The position numbers and the translations under genes were made by a program. The notes below the pieces were generated by a model, which worked only from the letters and a program-made list of their open reading frames with translations, searched no databases and was not told where the DNA came from. A DNA stretch of 64,000 nt from Streptomyces sp. NBC_00335 (GTDB taxonomy: Bacteria; Actinomycetota; Actinomycetes; Streptomycetales; Streptomycetaceae): positions 496,001-560,000 of the forward strand of contig NZ_CP108006.1 of NCBI RefSeq assembly GCF_036127095.1, given 5' to 3'. Positions 49,995 through 59,426 of this stretch are shown piece by piece; position 1 is the first letter of the stretch; each line of letters starts with the position of its first letter.

Positions 49995-51313
49995 CCGCGT
50001 TCTTCCTCTCCCTCTCCCCCGGGCGCATCCGGACCGTGCGGCACCGGCATGCGCGCCGCCACCCGGAATCCGCCGCCGTCGAGGGCGGCCGCCTCCAGGG
50101 TGCCGCCCTGCAGGGCGACCCGTTCGCGCATTCCGATCAGACCGTATCCGGAAACCGGGGCCGCCCGCGAAGGCTCCGCCCGCTCCCCCGCCCCGTCGTC
50201 GCGGACCTCCACCGTCACCGCGTCCGGACGATACGTCAGCCGTACGTGGGCCCGGGCCCGCCGCCCGGCGTGCTTGCGGGTGTTGGTCAGCGCCTCCTGC
50301 ACGATGCGGAACACCGTCAGGCCGAGGGCCGGCGGCAGCGGGCGGACCGGCCCCTCCACGGTGAAGCCGGTGTCCAGGCCGCCGAGCCTGGCTTCGGCGA
50401 TGATCCGGTCCAGGTCGGCGGTACCGGGCTGCGGGGCCGGCGGGGTGCGTTCCGGCTCCTCCCCCGCCCGGAGCACGTCGAGCAGCTGTCGCATCTCGCG
50501 CAGCGCCATCCGCCCGGACCCCTCCAGGGTGACCAGGGCCTCGCGGGCCGTCTCGGGGTCGTGCGCGAGGTTGGCCCGTGCCCCGCCGGACATCAGCTGC
50601 ATGGTGGTGATGTGGTGGGCCACGATGTCGTGCAGTTCGCGGGCGATGCGGCGGCGCTCCTCGGCCACCGCGCGTTCGGCCAGCAGGATGCGCCTGGCCT
50701 CGGTCTCCTGCTGCCAGCGGCGCGTCAGCAGCGCGGCGGCGACGACGAGGACGACGGCGACCGTGTTGCCGAGCAGGCCCATGAACCCGCTCGTCCCGCC
50801 GTAGCCACCGCTGCCGATCACCGTCAGCGGCACGGCCGCCAGGGCGGCCGCCGCCGTGACGGCCGGGCCGCGCACGCGGGCCACGGAGAAGAGCGCGACG
50901 GTCACTCCCGCGGAGAAGTGCGGGCCCTGTGACGTGATCAGGTTCAGTGCCACGCCGAGGGCGAGGACGGCGCCGAGCACGGCTACCGGCCTGACCCGCC
51001 GGGCCAGCAGGCAGGGCGCGGTCAGGACCACCAGGGCGAGGGCGGACGCCGTGAGGGGCCGGCCGTTCTCGGCCGCGCCGAACGAATAGCCAACCAGGTC
51101 CACGACAACGGCGGCGATGGCGACGAGCGCGTCGTTGCGGGTCCAGTTCAGGGCCCGGATCCCGTTCGAGATCCGGGCGCCGCTCAAGGCCCGGGCGCCC
51201 TTCGGGCTCGGGTCCGGGTCCTCGCACCGGACCGGGTTCTCGGTCCGGGCGCCGTTCGCGCCCTGAACGGGCGCGCTCCCGCCCGCCCCGTCGTCCGTTC
51301 TGATCATCGGCAT
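49991..51313 (-). CDS. NarL-type sensor histidine kinase
   Basis: 440 aa. The N-terminal 55 residues are charged and cytoplasmic, followed by five or six membrane helices (about 60-200) with short loops. The HisKA_3 box is IARELHDIVAHHITTM (His228), the N-box is QEALTNTRKHA and the G-box GYGLIGMRERV. It is again an intramembrane-type sensor. The start is set at the MPMIR ATG; an in-frame ATG 15 nt upstream is possible. It is the upstream partner of the response regulator and divergent from an MMPL pump gene. Confidence 0.92.
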   Translation of the reverse strand: MPMIRTDDGAGGSAPVQGANGARTENPVRCEDPDPSPKGARALSGARISNGIRALNWTRNDALVAIAAVVVDLVGYSFGAAENGRPLTASALALVVLTAPCLLARRVRPVAVLGAVLALGVALNLITSQGPHFSAGVTVALFSVARVRGPAVTAAAALAAVPLTVIGSGGYGGTSGFMGLLGNTVAVVLVVAAALLTRRWQQETEARRILLAERAVAEERRRIARELHDIVAHHITTMQLMSGGARANLAHDPETAREALVTLEGSGRMALREMRQLLDVLRAGEEPERTPPAPQPGTADLDRIIAEARLGGLDTGFTVEGPVRPLPPALGLTVFRIVQEALTNTRKHAGRRARAHVRLTYRPDAVTVEVRDDGAGERAEPSRAAPVSGYGLIGMRERVALQGGTLEAAALDGGGFRVAARMPVPHGPDAPGGEGEEERG

Positions 51314-51367
51314 GCTCCATCTTCCCATCGGGCGACCCCCGGACCGCGGGTCCCGAGGAGGAGTGCG

Positions 51368-51389
51368 GACCAGGACCGGAGTCCTGGTC
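51368..51389. promoter_or_regulatory. Inverted repeat in the second two-component / MMPL promoter
   Basis: GACCAGGAC-cgga-GTCCTGGTC is a perfect 9-bp inverted repeat in the 205-bp region between the kinase and MMPL start codons. It is a candidate response-regulator operator. Confidence 0.6.
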
Positions 51390-51518
51390 GGGGGCCCGCA
51401 CCGGCCCCTGGTCCCGGGTGCGAGCTCCTCCCGGGACCTGACGTTTCGGGGTGCGGCCGGTGATGAGCTGGTGAGCAGGCCGGGGACCCCCGGCCGCCGC
51501 CCCGTTACGGAGGACTCC

Positions 51519-53732
51519 TTGATCCGCGCCCTGACCGCCTTCGCCACCCGAAGTCCATGGAAGGTCATAGCCCTCTGGGCGGTACTGGGCATCGCCCTGA
51601 CGATCTTCGGCCAGGCGCTGGTCTTCCGCGCCACGCAGACGAGCACCGGCGAGTTCCTTCCGGCCTCCTACGATTCGGCGGCCGCGCTGAAGGTCGCCGA
51701 GGAACACTTCGGGGTCGAGCCCGATGCCAACCCGCTGACCGTGCTGGTGGCCCGTGACGACGGTGCGCCGCTGACCGACGCCGACGAGCGGCGGATCGAC
51801 GCCGAGGCGGCGGAGTTGGCCCAGCAGCGGATCGTCATGCCGCGGCCCGAGGACACCCCGCCCTTCCTGGTGCAGGACCGTTCCCAGCAGCCCCGGATCA
51901 GCCCGGCGATGACGGCCCCGGACCGGAGCTTCCGGCTGCTGTCGGTCGAGTTGACCGGCAATCCCATGGACCCCGGGATGCAGGACCTGTACCGGGCGTT
52001 CCGGGACCACACCCGGGCCGGGTTCGCGGAGGCGGGCCTGCGGACCGGGTTCACCGCCGGGCTCGCGGACACCGTGGACACCGCCGACGCGGAGGAGACC
52101 CGGTCGAAGATCGTGGGCGCCGTGATGCTCGCGGTGATCGTACTGCTGCACGTGCTGGTGTTCCGCAGCGTTCTGGCGGCGTTGCTGCCGCTGATCGCCG
52201 TCAGCATCATCGGCGGAGCCGCGGCCGGTGTCGTGGTCGGCACCGCACTGCTGACCGGGATCGAACTCGACGGATCCACGCCCCAGTTGATCAGTGTGGT
52301 GCTGGTGGGCATCGGCATCGACTACTTCCTCTTCCTGCTCTTCCGCTTCCGCGAGCAGTTGCGGCGCCACCCGGAGCAGTCGGGCCGGGCAGCGGCGGCC
52401 GAGGTCGCCGGCCGGGTCGGTACGGCCATCACCTGTGCGGCGCTGACCATCGTCGCCGCGTTCTCCACCCTCGCGGTGGCCACCTTCGGTCAGTTCCGGG
52501 TGCTGGGCCCGGCCATCGCCGTGTCGGTCCTGGTGATGCTGCTCGGCAGCCTGACCCTGATGCCGGCCATCCTCGCGGTCGCCGGCCGCAGGATGTTCTG
52601 GCCCTCGCGGGCGCTGAAGCGGGAGCCCCGCGCGGGCGTGGCCGCGCGAACGGGTGGGCTGGTGGCACGGCGGCCGCTGACCCTGGTGCTCGCCTCGGTG
52701 GCCCTGCTGGGGGCGCTGGCCGCGGGCATGGCCGGGATGCGGATGGACTACGGGCAGAGCCGCGCGGGCGTTGAGCGTACGGCCTCGGCGGCGACGGCGG
52801 CGGAGATCGCCCGCGCGCTGCCCGCCGGGGTATCGGATCCGGCGAGCGTGTTCGTGACCGCCTCCGGCGGGGGCACGCTGACGGCCGAGCGCCTCGGCGG
52901 ACTCTCCCGCGCGCTGGCTTCGGTCGGCGGGGTGGGCCAGGTGGCACCGACGGTGCTGAGCGAGGACCGCCGGGCGGCCCGCATCGACCTGTTCCCGACC
53001 GCCGATCCGCACGGGCAGGAGGCCCGCGACCTGGTCGCCGGACCGGTTCGGGAGGCGGTGGCCGCGCACCGGCCGGACGGAACCGAGGCCCATGTCGGTG
53101 GTACGGCGGCGATCTTCTCCGACATCGCGTCCGCCGTGGACAAGGACCTGAAGGTGGTCTTCCCGGTGGCGGCGGCGCTGATCGCGCTGATCCTGTTCCT
53201 GCTGCTGCGGAGCCTGCTCGCGCCGGTGGTCCTGATGCTCTCGGTGGGCCTGGGCTTCGCGGCGACGCTGGGTGCCTCGACGCTGGTGTTCCAGCACGCG
53301 GCGGGTCGGCCGGGCGTGGACTTCTCGCTGCCGCTGGTGCTGTTCCTGTTCGTGGTCGCGCTGGGCACCGACTACAACATCCTGATCACGGACCGGATCA
53401 GGGAGGAGATGGACCGGCCCGGTCCGGCCCGTGCGGCCGTGGCCCGGGCGGTGCGCCACACGGCGCCCGCCATCGCGACCGCGGGCCTGGTGCTGGCGTT
53501 GTCCTTCGGGAGCCTGGCCGCGAGTCAGGGCTCGGCGACCCAGCAGATCGGCTTCGCCACGGGGCTCGGGATCCTGCTCTCCGCGTTCGTGCTGTCGATC
53601 GTGCTGGTGCCGGCCCTGGCCGCGCTCATGGGCCGGTCCCTGTGGTGGCCGCTCCGGCAGCGCCCGGGCGCCGGGGAGTCGGTGGCGGGCGGCGGCGGGC
53701 ACCGTGAGCCCGAGCGGGTCACGGCCCGCTGA
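51519..53732 (+). CDS. MMPL/RND-type membrane exporter
   Basis: 737 aa. The TTG start is chosen because it directly follows GGAGG at 5-nt spacing and gives IRALTAFATRSPWKVI before TM1. Upstream in-frame codons lack ribosome sites. Two six-helix halves and two porter loops are visible. The proton-relay helices read VGIGIDYFLFLLFRFREQL and ALGTDYNILITDRIREEM. The likely role is export of a lipid, toxin or antibiotic, controlled by the divergent two-component system. Confidence 0.9.
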   Translation: MIRALTAFATRSPWKVIALWAVLGIALTIFGQALVFRATQTSTGEFLPASYDSAAALKVAEEHFGVEPDANPLTVLVARDDGAPLTDADERRIDAEAAELAQQRIVMPRPEDTPPFLVQDRSQQPRISPAMTAPDRSFRLLSVELTGNPMDPGMQDLYRAFRDHTRAGFAEAGLRTGFTAGLADTVDTADAEETRSKIVGAVMLAVIVLLHVLVFRSVLAALLPLIAVSIIGGAAAGVVVGTALLTGIELDGSTPQLISVVLVGIGIDYFLFLLFRFREQLRRHPEQSGRAAAAEVAGRVGTAITCAALTIVAAFSTLAVATFGQFRVLGPAIAVSVLVMLLGSLTLMPAILAVAGRRMFWPSRALKREPRAGVAARTGGLVARRPLTLVLASVALLGALAAGMAGMRMDYGQSRAGVERTASAATAAEIARALPAGVSDPASVFVTASGGGTLTAERLGGLSRALASVGGVGQVAPTVLSEDRRAARIDLFPTADPHGQEARDLVAGPVREAVAAHRPDGTEAHVGGTAAIFSDIASAVDKDLKVVFPVAAALIALILFLLLRSLLAPVVLMLSVGLGFAATLGASTLVFQHAAGRPGVDFSLPLVLFLFVVALGTDYNILITDRIREEMDRPGPARAAVARAVRHTAPAIATAGLVLALSFGSLAASQGSATQQIGFATGLGILLSAFVLSIVLVPALAALMGRSLWWPLRQRPGAGESVAGGGGHREPERVTAR

Positions 53733-53750
53733 GCCTCCGGCCCGGCGGTG

Positions 53751-53802
53751 CGGGGGCGGGTGCGCGAAGCTCCGTAGAACGGAGTTCGCGCACCCGCCCC
53801 CG
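53751..53802. terminator. Very long bidirectional hairpin
   Basis: A 23-bp stem with a single bulged G and a 5-nt loop (tagaa), rich in GC, lies between the convergent MMPL and opu genes. It can fold in either transcript. Confidence 0.85.
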
Positions 53803-53807
53803 TACGC

Positions 53808-55613
53808 TCAGGCCAGTGTGTCGACCTCGGGGTGTTCGGCCAGCCAGGCGCGGACGGCCTGCTGTTCCTTGCCCTTGCCGGATTCCTGGATCTTGGCCTC
53901 CAGGCCGGTGAGCTGGGCCTCCGTCAGCTTGAAGGAGCTCAGCCACTGGGCGACCTTCGGCTCGTCGGCCGCGAAGTCCTTGCGGGCGACGTTGTGGATG
54001 CCGTCACCCTTGCCCCAGGCCTCCTGGGGGTCGGCGAGCTTGGTCAGCTCGTAGGAGGCGTACGCCCAGTGCGGCGACCAGAGCACGACCGCGACGGGCT
54101 CCTTCTTCTCGTAGGCCCGCTTGAGTTCGGCGAGCATGCCCGGGGTCGATCCGTCGACGACCTTGTACTCGCCGTCGAGCCCGTACTGGGGCAGCACCTT
54201 GTCCTTGAGGAGGCCCATCGCGCCGGCGCTGGGCTCGATGCCGATGATCCGGCCCTTGAACTCCCCCGCCTTGCCCTTCAGGTCGGCGAGGGTCTTGACG
54301 TCCTTCATGTACGAGGGGACGGCCAGCTCGATGGAGGTCGGCCCGTACCAGGAGCCGAGGTCGTCGAGCTTGTTGCCGTACTTCTTCCAGTACTCGGCCT
54401 GCGTCGAAGGGAGCCAGGCGTCGGTCTGGAAGTCGACCTGGCCGCCCGCGAGCCCGGTGAAGAGCGCGCCGAGTTCCAGCTGCTTGGCCTCGACCTGGTA
54501 CCCGCGGCGCTCCAGGAGCTCCTTCCAGAGGAAGGTGGAGGCGATGCCCTCGTCCCACGGGATGTAGCCGATGCTGAGCTTGCGGCCCTTGCCGATGTTC
54601 GCGACGCCGGCCCCGCCGACCGCGTTGACCTGCGACTTCCCGGAGTCTCCGAAGATTCCGAGGCCGCCCGCGACCAGGGACAGCACCACGGCCGAGGCCA
54701 CGGCGAAGACGGGCTGGGGGCGGTGGCTCCACACCTTGGCGGTGCCGGTGGCGGCGGAGCGGGCCTTCGCGAGGGCGCGGCGGCCGAGCGGGGAAACCTG
54801 GCGGCCCAGGGCCCCGGTCATCCGGTCCAGGTACATGGCGAGGATGACGATGGAGATGCCGGCCTCGAAGCCGAGGCCGATGTCCACGCTGCCGATGGCC
54901 CGGTAGACGGCGCCGCCGAGGCCGCCGCCGCCGACCATGCCGGCGATGACCACCATGGACAGGCCGAGCATGATCACCTGGTTGATGCCCGCCATGATGG
55001 TGGGCAGCGCCAGCGGAAGCTGGACCCGTACGAGGGTGTCGCGCGGGGTGGTGCCGAAGGCCTCGGCGGCTTCGACGAGTTCGGCGTCGACCTGGCGGAT
55101 GCCGAGCTCGGTCATCCGCACGCCGGGCGCCAGCGAGAAGATGATGGTGGCGATGATGCCGGGCACCACGCCCACCCCGAAGAAGATGATGCCGGGGATG
55201 AGGTAGACCATCGCCGGCATGGTCTGCATGAAGTCCAGGACGGGCTTCAGCGTGGTGCTGACCTTGTCGGAGCGCGAGGCCCAGATGCCCAGCGGGATCG
55301 CGAAGAGCAGGGTGACCAGGGTCGCGACCACGACCAGCGCGAGCGTGGACATGGCCTCGGGCCACAGGGCCACGGAGTCGACCAGGGCGAAGCCGGCGAA
55401 GGCGAGCAGGGCGGCGAGCAGACCGCGCAGCCACCAGGCGGCGACGGCGAGGATGCCGGCCAGCAGCAGGGGGTTCGGCGCGGACAGGACGGCTTCGATG
55501 CCGTCGTAGAGCCCGGTGACGAGCGCGGCGATGGCGTCGAACAGCCAGGACAGGTGGCTCTGGAGGAAGTCGACACCGCTGTCGACCCAGGATCCGAGGT
55601 TCAGGCGGGGCAT
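53808..55613 (-). CDS. Glycine-betaine ABC transporter, permease fused to substrate-binding protein
   Basis: 601 aa. Residues about 25-310 are an OpuAB/ProW-type permease (six or so helices, with the EAA-like loop EAAEAFGTTPRDTLVRVQLPLALP). Residues about 345-601 form an OpuAC-type binding domain (IGYIPWDEGIASTFLWKELLERRGY, then FQTDAWLPSTQAEYWKKYG, then WSPHWAYASYELTKL). Trp and Tyr residues in these segments build the aromatic box for quaternary amines. The protein supplies both permease and receptor in one chain. The start overlaps the ATPase stop (TGATG). It takes up osmoprotectants. Confidence 0.93.
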   Translation of the reverse strand: MPRLNLGSWVDSGVDFLQSHLSWLFDAIAALVTGLYDGIEAVLSAPNPLLLAGILAVAAWWLRGLLAALLAFAGFALVDSVALWPEAMSTLALVVVATLVTLLFAIPLGIWASRSDKVSTTLKPVLDFMQTMPAMVYLIPGIIFFGVGVVPGIIATIIFSLAPGVRMTELGIRQVDAELVEAAEAFGTTPRDTLVRVQLPLALPTIMAGINQVIMLGLSMVVIAGMVGGGGLGGAVYRAIGSVDIGLGFEAGISIVILAMYLDRMTGALGRQVSPLGRRALAKARSAATGTAKVWSHRPQPVFAVASAVVLSLVAGGLGIFGDSGKSQVNAVGGAGVANIGKGRKLSIGYIPWDEGIASTFLWKELLERRGYQVEAKQLELGALFTGLAGGQVDFQTDAWLPSTQAEYWKKYGNKLDDLGSWYGPTSIELAVPSYMKDVKTLADLKGKAGEFKGRIIGIEPSAGAMGLLKDKVLPQYGLDGEYKVVDGSTPGMLAELKRAYEKKEPVAVVLWSPHWAYASYELTKLADPQEAWGKGDGIHNVARKDFAADEPKVAQWLSSFKLTEAQLTGLEAKIQESGKGKEQQAVRAWLAEHPEVDTLA

Positions 55614-56686
55614 CACGCAGCCACCTCCGCGCAGTCCAGGGGGGCGCGCTTCTCGTCGCCGATGAAGGCGACGAGGCGGCCCTGCGGGACGGAGCCGACG
55701 ACGGTGCCGTCCTCGGCGGTGACGCAGACGTCGTGCGGGACCCGGGCGCTGACGGCGCACACGTCGGCGAGCGGGGTGCCGGCGGAGACGGTGGGGCAGC
55801 CGCAGTCCGGCCGGCCTCCGGGGTCCCCGGTCATGACGGCGTCGGCCGTCAGCACCCGCGAGCGGTCCACGTCCTGGATGAAGGAGGCGACGTAGTCGTC
55901 GGCGGGGCGGGTGAGGATGTCCTCGGCCGTGCCCTGCTGGACGATGCGGCCGTCGCGCATGACGGCGATGGAGTCGCCGAGCCGCATGGCCTCGTTGAGG
56001 TCGTGGGTGATGAAGACGATGGTCTTGCCGAGGCTCTTCTGGAGTTCGAGCAGCTGGTCCTGCATGTCGCGGCGGATCAGCGGGTCGAGCGCGCTGAAGG
56101 ACTCGTCCATCAGCAGCAGGTCGGCGTCGGTGGCCAGGGCGCGGGCGAGGCCCACGCGCTGCTGCATGCCGCCGGACAGCTCGTCGGGCCAGGACTTCTC
56201 CCAACCGCCGAGCCCGCAGAGGGTCAGCGCTTCGCCGGCCCGCCGTTCGCGCTCGGCCCGGGGGACGCCCTGGACCTCCAGGCCGTATCCGGCGTTCTCC
56301 AGCACGTTGCGGTGCGGGAACAGCGCGAAGTGCTGGAAGACCATGCTGATCTTGGTGGAGCGTACGCGGCGCAGTTCGGCCGGCGAGAGGGCCGTGAGGT
56401 CCTCGCCGTCGATCAGGATGCGTCCCGCGGTGGGCTCCAGCAGACCGTTGAGCATGCGCAGCAAGGTGGACTTGCCCGAGCCCGACAGACCCATCACGAC
56501 GAAGATCTGGCCGGGCTCGACGCGGAACGAGGCGTCGATCACCGCCGCCGTCGTTCCCTCGGCGCGCAGCTCGTCGCGGTCGGTCTCGCCGCTTTCGAGC
56601 GCGCGGACCGCCTTCGCGACGGCCGCGCCGTTGTCGGGTCCTCTACCGAACACCTTGTACACGTGCTCGGCTGTGAGCGTGGACAC
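55613..56686 (-). CDS. Glycine-betaine ABC transporter ATPase (ProV/OpuAA)
   Basis: 357 aa with a GTG start. Walker A is GLSGSGKST (about 66-74), the signature is LSGGMQQRVGLARAL, Walker B is LLLMDESFSALD and the switch His is in FITHDLNEAMRLG. The C-terminal part ends in a partial CBS-like segment (SAGTPLADVCAVSARVPHDVCVTAEDG), which in OpuAA senses ionic strength. The N-terminal extension with KVFGRGPDNGAAV is the ProV type. It forms an operon with the permease-SBP gene. Confidence 0.93.
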   Translation of the reverse strand: MSTLTAEHVYKVFGRGPDNGAAVAKAVRALESGETDRDELRAEGTTAAVIDASFRVEPGQIFVVMGLSGSGKSTLLRMLNGLLEPTAGRILIDGEDLTALSPAELRRVRSTKISMVFQHFALFPHRNVLENAGYGLEVQGVPRAERERRAGEALTLCGLGGWEKSWPDELSGGMQQRVGLARALATDADLLLMDESFSALDPLIRRDMQDQLLELQKSLGKTIVFITHDLNEAMRLGDSIAVMRDGRIVQQGTAEDILTRPADDYVASFIQDVDRSRVLTADAVMTGDPGGRPDCGCPTVSAGTPLADVCAVSARVPHDVCVTAEDGTVVGSVPQGRLVAFIGDEKRAPLDCAEVAA

Positions 56687-56852
56687 ATACACCCCAAGGG
56701 TCGTACCGGAGACGGCCCACCGGCGTGTGTGCGGCCGGCGGGCCGTGGAGCGGGACGGGATCCGCCCGTCACCCGCGCCCCGGCCGCTGTCGGCCGGCGG
56801 ACGGGTCCGCTCCAGCAGCGCTACTGCCCCCACTTAACCTCTGCAAACGGTG

Positions 56853-56870
56853 AAGTGAGTCATGTCACTT
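56853..56870. promoter_or_regulatory. Inverted repeat between the sigma gene and the opu operon
   Basis: AAGTGA-gtcatg-TCACTT is a perfect 6-bp inverted repeat in the 182-bp gap, overlapping the end of the sigma-factor gene. It could terminate the sigma transcript or control the opu promoter. Confidence 0.4.
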
Positions 56871-58002
56871 ACACTGCGTCGCCGGCCGTACCCGTGGCCG
56901 CACCCGTGCACGTGGATTCCGCTTGCTCCGGCGATCCGGCTTCGGGCAGCTCCGGGTCGGCGAGCATCGAGGCCCGCAGATGCGCGAGCACCCGGGTCAG
57001 GAGACGCGAGACCTGCATCTGCGAGATGCCGAGGGCTGCGCCGATCTGGGCCTGGGTGAGCTCCTCGCCGAAGCGCATGGCCAGCATGCGGCGCTCGCGG
57101 TCGCTGAGGCGTTCCAGCAGCGGCGCCAGGGTCTGGATGTCCTCGACGCGCTCCAGCGCCGGCTCCTCGGCCCCCATCGTCTCGGCGAGGCTGTGGCCCT
57201 CGGTGCGGCCGTCGGCGTAGTCGGAGCCCGGGGCGTCGAGGGAGCCGCTGGTGTGGCCGTTGGCGGCGACGAGCCCCTCGATGACCTCTTCGTCGGTGAG
57301 GGAGAGGTGCGCGGCGAGGTCGGCGACCGTCGGCGGCCGGTCGAGGAGCGCGGTCAGGTCCTCCTTCGCCTTGGCCAGGTCGATGCGCAGTTCCTGGAGC
57401 CGGCGCGGGACGCGGACCGCCCAACTGGTGTCGCGGAAGTGCCGCTTGACCTCCCCGGTGATGTACGGCATGGCGAGGGAGGCGAACTCCACCTCGCGGG
57501 CCGGGTCGAACCGGTCGATGGCCTTGATCAGGCCTATGGTGCCGACCTGGAGGAGGTCCTCCAGGTCGCCTCCGTCTCCGCGGCCGCGGAAGGGGCGGAT
57601 GGCGAACCGGACGAGCGAGCAGTTCATCTCGATGAGGGTCTCGCGGACGTACCGGTACTCGGCGGTGCCCTCGTCGAGCTCGTGGAGCCGGCGGAAGAAG
57701 AGCCGCGTCAGCTCGCGCGCGTCCGCGGGGGCCACCTCGCGGGGCTCCTCGATCCGGGGCGGGAGCACGGTGCCCGCGGGCTCTCTGCCGACGGCCGGGC
57801 TCGGGGCTCTGCCGGAGCCGGGGCCCGGGGCGGGACCGGCGAGCCGGCCGGCGCAGGGGCCGGGGCGGGTACCGGTGCGGGGGCCGGGAACGGAGCCGGA
57901 AAGGGATCCGGTCCGGGGGCCGGGAAGGGGGCCGGCGGTATGGGAGAACGGGTTGGGCATCGGCACGGGGTCGCTCCTTGGGCTGGTCGGCTTGCGGCGC
58001 AT
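56869..58002 (-). CDS. SigB/SigF/SigG-type RNA polymerase sigma factor
   Basis: 377 aa. Regions 2-4 are clear: region 2 around EDLLQVGTIGLIKAIDRFDPAREVEFASLAMPYITGEVKRHFRD, region 3 around RVPRRLQELRIDLAKAK, and region 4 with ERRMLAMRFGEELTQAQIGAALGISQMQVSRLLTRVLAHL. The first 75 residues are a disordered Pro/Gly/Arg-rich extension, longer than in Bacillus SigB. Members direct general-stress and sporulation-type regulons. It sits just upstream of the opu osmoprotectant operon, which makes an osmotic-stress link plausible. An ATG at MPNPF is an alternative start. Confidence 0.93.
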   Translation of the reverse strand: MRRKPTSPRSDPVPMPNPFSHTAGPLPGPRTGSLSGSVPGPRTGTRPGPCAGRLAGPAPGPGSGRAPSPAVGREPAGTVLPPRIEEPREVAPADARELTRLFFRRLHELDEGTAEYRYVRETLIEMNCSLVRFAIRPFRGRGDGGDLEDLLQVGTIGLIKAIDRFDPAREVEFASLAMPYITGEVKRHFRDTSWAVRVPRRLQELRIDLAKAKEDLTALLDRPPTVADLAAHLSLTDEEVIEGLVAANGHTSGSLDAPGSDYADGRTEGHSLAETMGAEEPALERVEDIQTLAPLLERLSDRERRMLAMRFGEELTQAQIGAALGISQMQVSRLLTRVLAHLRASMLADPELPEAGSPEQAESTCTGAATGTAGDAV

Positions 58003-58074
58003 GACCTTGATGGGCGTTCACCCTAGCCGGTTCCGGATCCGTTCCCCAGTTCCCTTCCTCCTAGATCAACCAGC

Positions 58075-58106
58075 CGGATCCCTGCCGCATTTGCGGCAGG
58101 GATCCG
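58075..58106 (-). terminator. 14-bp hairpin upstream of the sigma gene, after malY
   Basis: CGGATCCCTGCCGC-attt-GCGGCAGGGATCCG is a perfect stem about 50 nt downstream of the aminotransferase stop and about 70 nt before the sigma start codon. Confidence 0.75.
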
Positions 58107-58154
58107 TTCCGGTCGCACATCGTCCGTCCGGCCGCAGTTCCCTCGGCCGTCCGG

Positions 58155-59423
58155 TCAATTCCCGGCGGCGGCGCGCCCGGTGGCGGAGGGGGAAGCGACC
58201 CCGGGGACGGCTGAGGAGGCGGCTCCCGAGGTGGTGCGCAGGGCCCGGATCAAGGCCTCGACGCCGGCCTCGGCCTTGGAGCGCGGGCAGCCCACGTTGA
58301 GGCGTACGAAGCCCGCGCCCTCGGGGCCGTAGGCGGTTCCGGGCATGATCGCCACCTTCTCGGTATGAATCAGCTCACGTTGGAGCACCTCGTCGGGAAC
58401 TCCGAGGGGCCGGAGATCGATCCAGGCGAGGTAGCCGGCCCGGGGCGGATGCCAGTCCAGCTCGGGGAAGGCCTCGGCGAGGCGGTCTCCGACCATGCGC
58501 AGGTTGTCCGCCACGTAGGCGTTGAGTGCGTCGAGCCACGGTCCGCCCTCGCGGTAGGCGGCGATGTGCCCGGCGATGGAGAGGACCGCCGGGGAGGACA
58601 GTCCGTCGGCGTCCTTGAGGAGGGTGAGATAGCGCTCACAGGACTCCGCATCGCCGAAGATGCCGTAACTGCCGGTCAGCGCCGGGATGTTGAAGGACTT
58701 CGAGGCGGAGGTCACGATGGCCCAGCGGCTGCCGGGGCGGCCGTGCAGTGCCCAGGGGCGGTGCGGGGTGTGCGCGAGGTCGGAGTGGATCTCGTCGCTG
58801 ATCACCGCGACCCCGTGGCGCTCGCACAGCTCGGCCGTCCGCTCCAGCTCGGCCCCGCTCCACACGTGGCCGGTCGGATTGTGCGGGGAGCAGAGCAGCA
58901 GCACGGTGGTGTCGGGGCGGGCCAACTCCCTTTCCAGGGCGTCCCAGTCGTGGAGCGGGACCCCGCGCATGTCCCGGTCGCGGGCGGCGAGGAGACGGGG
59001 GAAGGCGTCGTAGGCCGGGGTGTGGACCACGACCCCGTCGCCGGGCGAGGACCAGAGGTCCAGGATCCGGCCGACCTGGTAGAGGACGGCGGGGGCGTAG
59101 GCGATGCGGTCCTGCTCGACGGGGGTGTCGTAGCGGGTCGCGTACCAGTGCCGGACGGCGGAGAGGAAGTCCTCGTGGCGCCAGCGGGAGTAGCCGAGGA
59201 CCCCGTGCTCCAGGCGGCCGCGCAGGGCGGCGAGGACCTCGGGGGCGGTCTCGAAGTCCATGTCGGAGATCGTGAAGGGGAGCAGGCCGGCGGCGCCGAA
59301 GCGGTCCTCGACGTAGTCCCACTGGGTGCACCAGGTGCCGTGCCGGTCGACCGGCACGTCGAAGTCGCAGATTTCGTGGAAGCCGTGGAGGCCCTGGAGG
59401 CCGTCGGAGTCTGGGTGGGTCAT
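58155..59423 (-). CDS. malY: MalY/PatB-type PLP-dependent aminotransferase/cystathionine beta-lyase
   Basis: 422 aa, fold type I. PLP-binding signals are CSPHNPTGHVW, VISDEIHSDL and SASKSFNIPAL with Lys242 as the Schiff-base residue. MalY/PatB proteins cleave cystathionine or cysteine S-conjugates. In E. coli MalY also represses the maltose system through MalT. Here it is 3 nt downstream of a PTS permease, so the two are translated together. The C-terminal 25 residues are a disordered Ala/Ser tail. Confidence 0.9.
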   Translation of the reverse strand: MTHPDSDGLQGLHGFHEICDFDVPVDRHGTWCTQWDYVEDRFGAAGLLPFTISDMDFETAPEVLAALRGRLEHGVLGYSRWRHEDFLSAVRHWYATRYDTPVEQDRIAYAPAVLYQVGRILDLWSSPGDGVVVHTPAYDAFPRLLAARDRDMRGVPLHDWDALERELARPDTTVLLLCSPHNPTGHVWSGAELERTAELCERHGVAVISDEIHSDLAHTPHRPWALHGRPGSRWAIVTSASKSFNIPALTGSYGIFGDAESCERYLTLLKDADGLSSPAVLSIAGHIAAYREGGPWLDALNAYVADNLRMVGDRLAEAFPELDWHPPRAGYLAWIDLRPLGVPDEVLQRELIHTEKVAIMPGTAYGPEGAGFVRLNVGCPRSKAEAGVEALIRALRTTSGAASSAVPGVASPSATGRAAAGN

Positions 59424-59426
59424 GGT

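Noticed and set aside
56687..56868. SigB-type promoter (GTTT-spacer-GGGTAT) in front of the betaine operon
   Set aside because: A GTTT is present on the correct strand but the -10 position reads a G-run, not GGGTAT.
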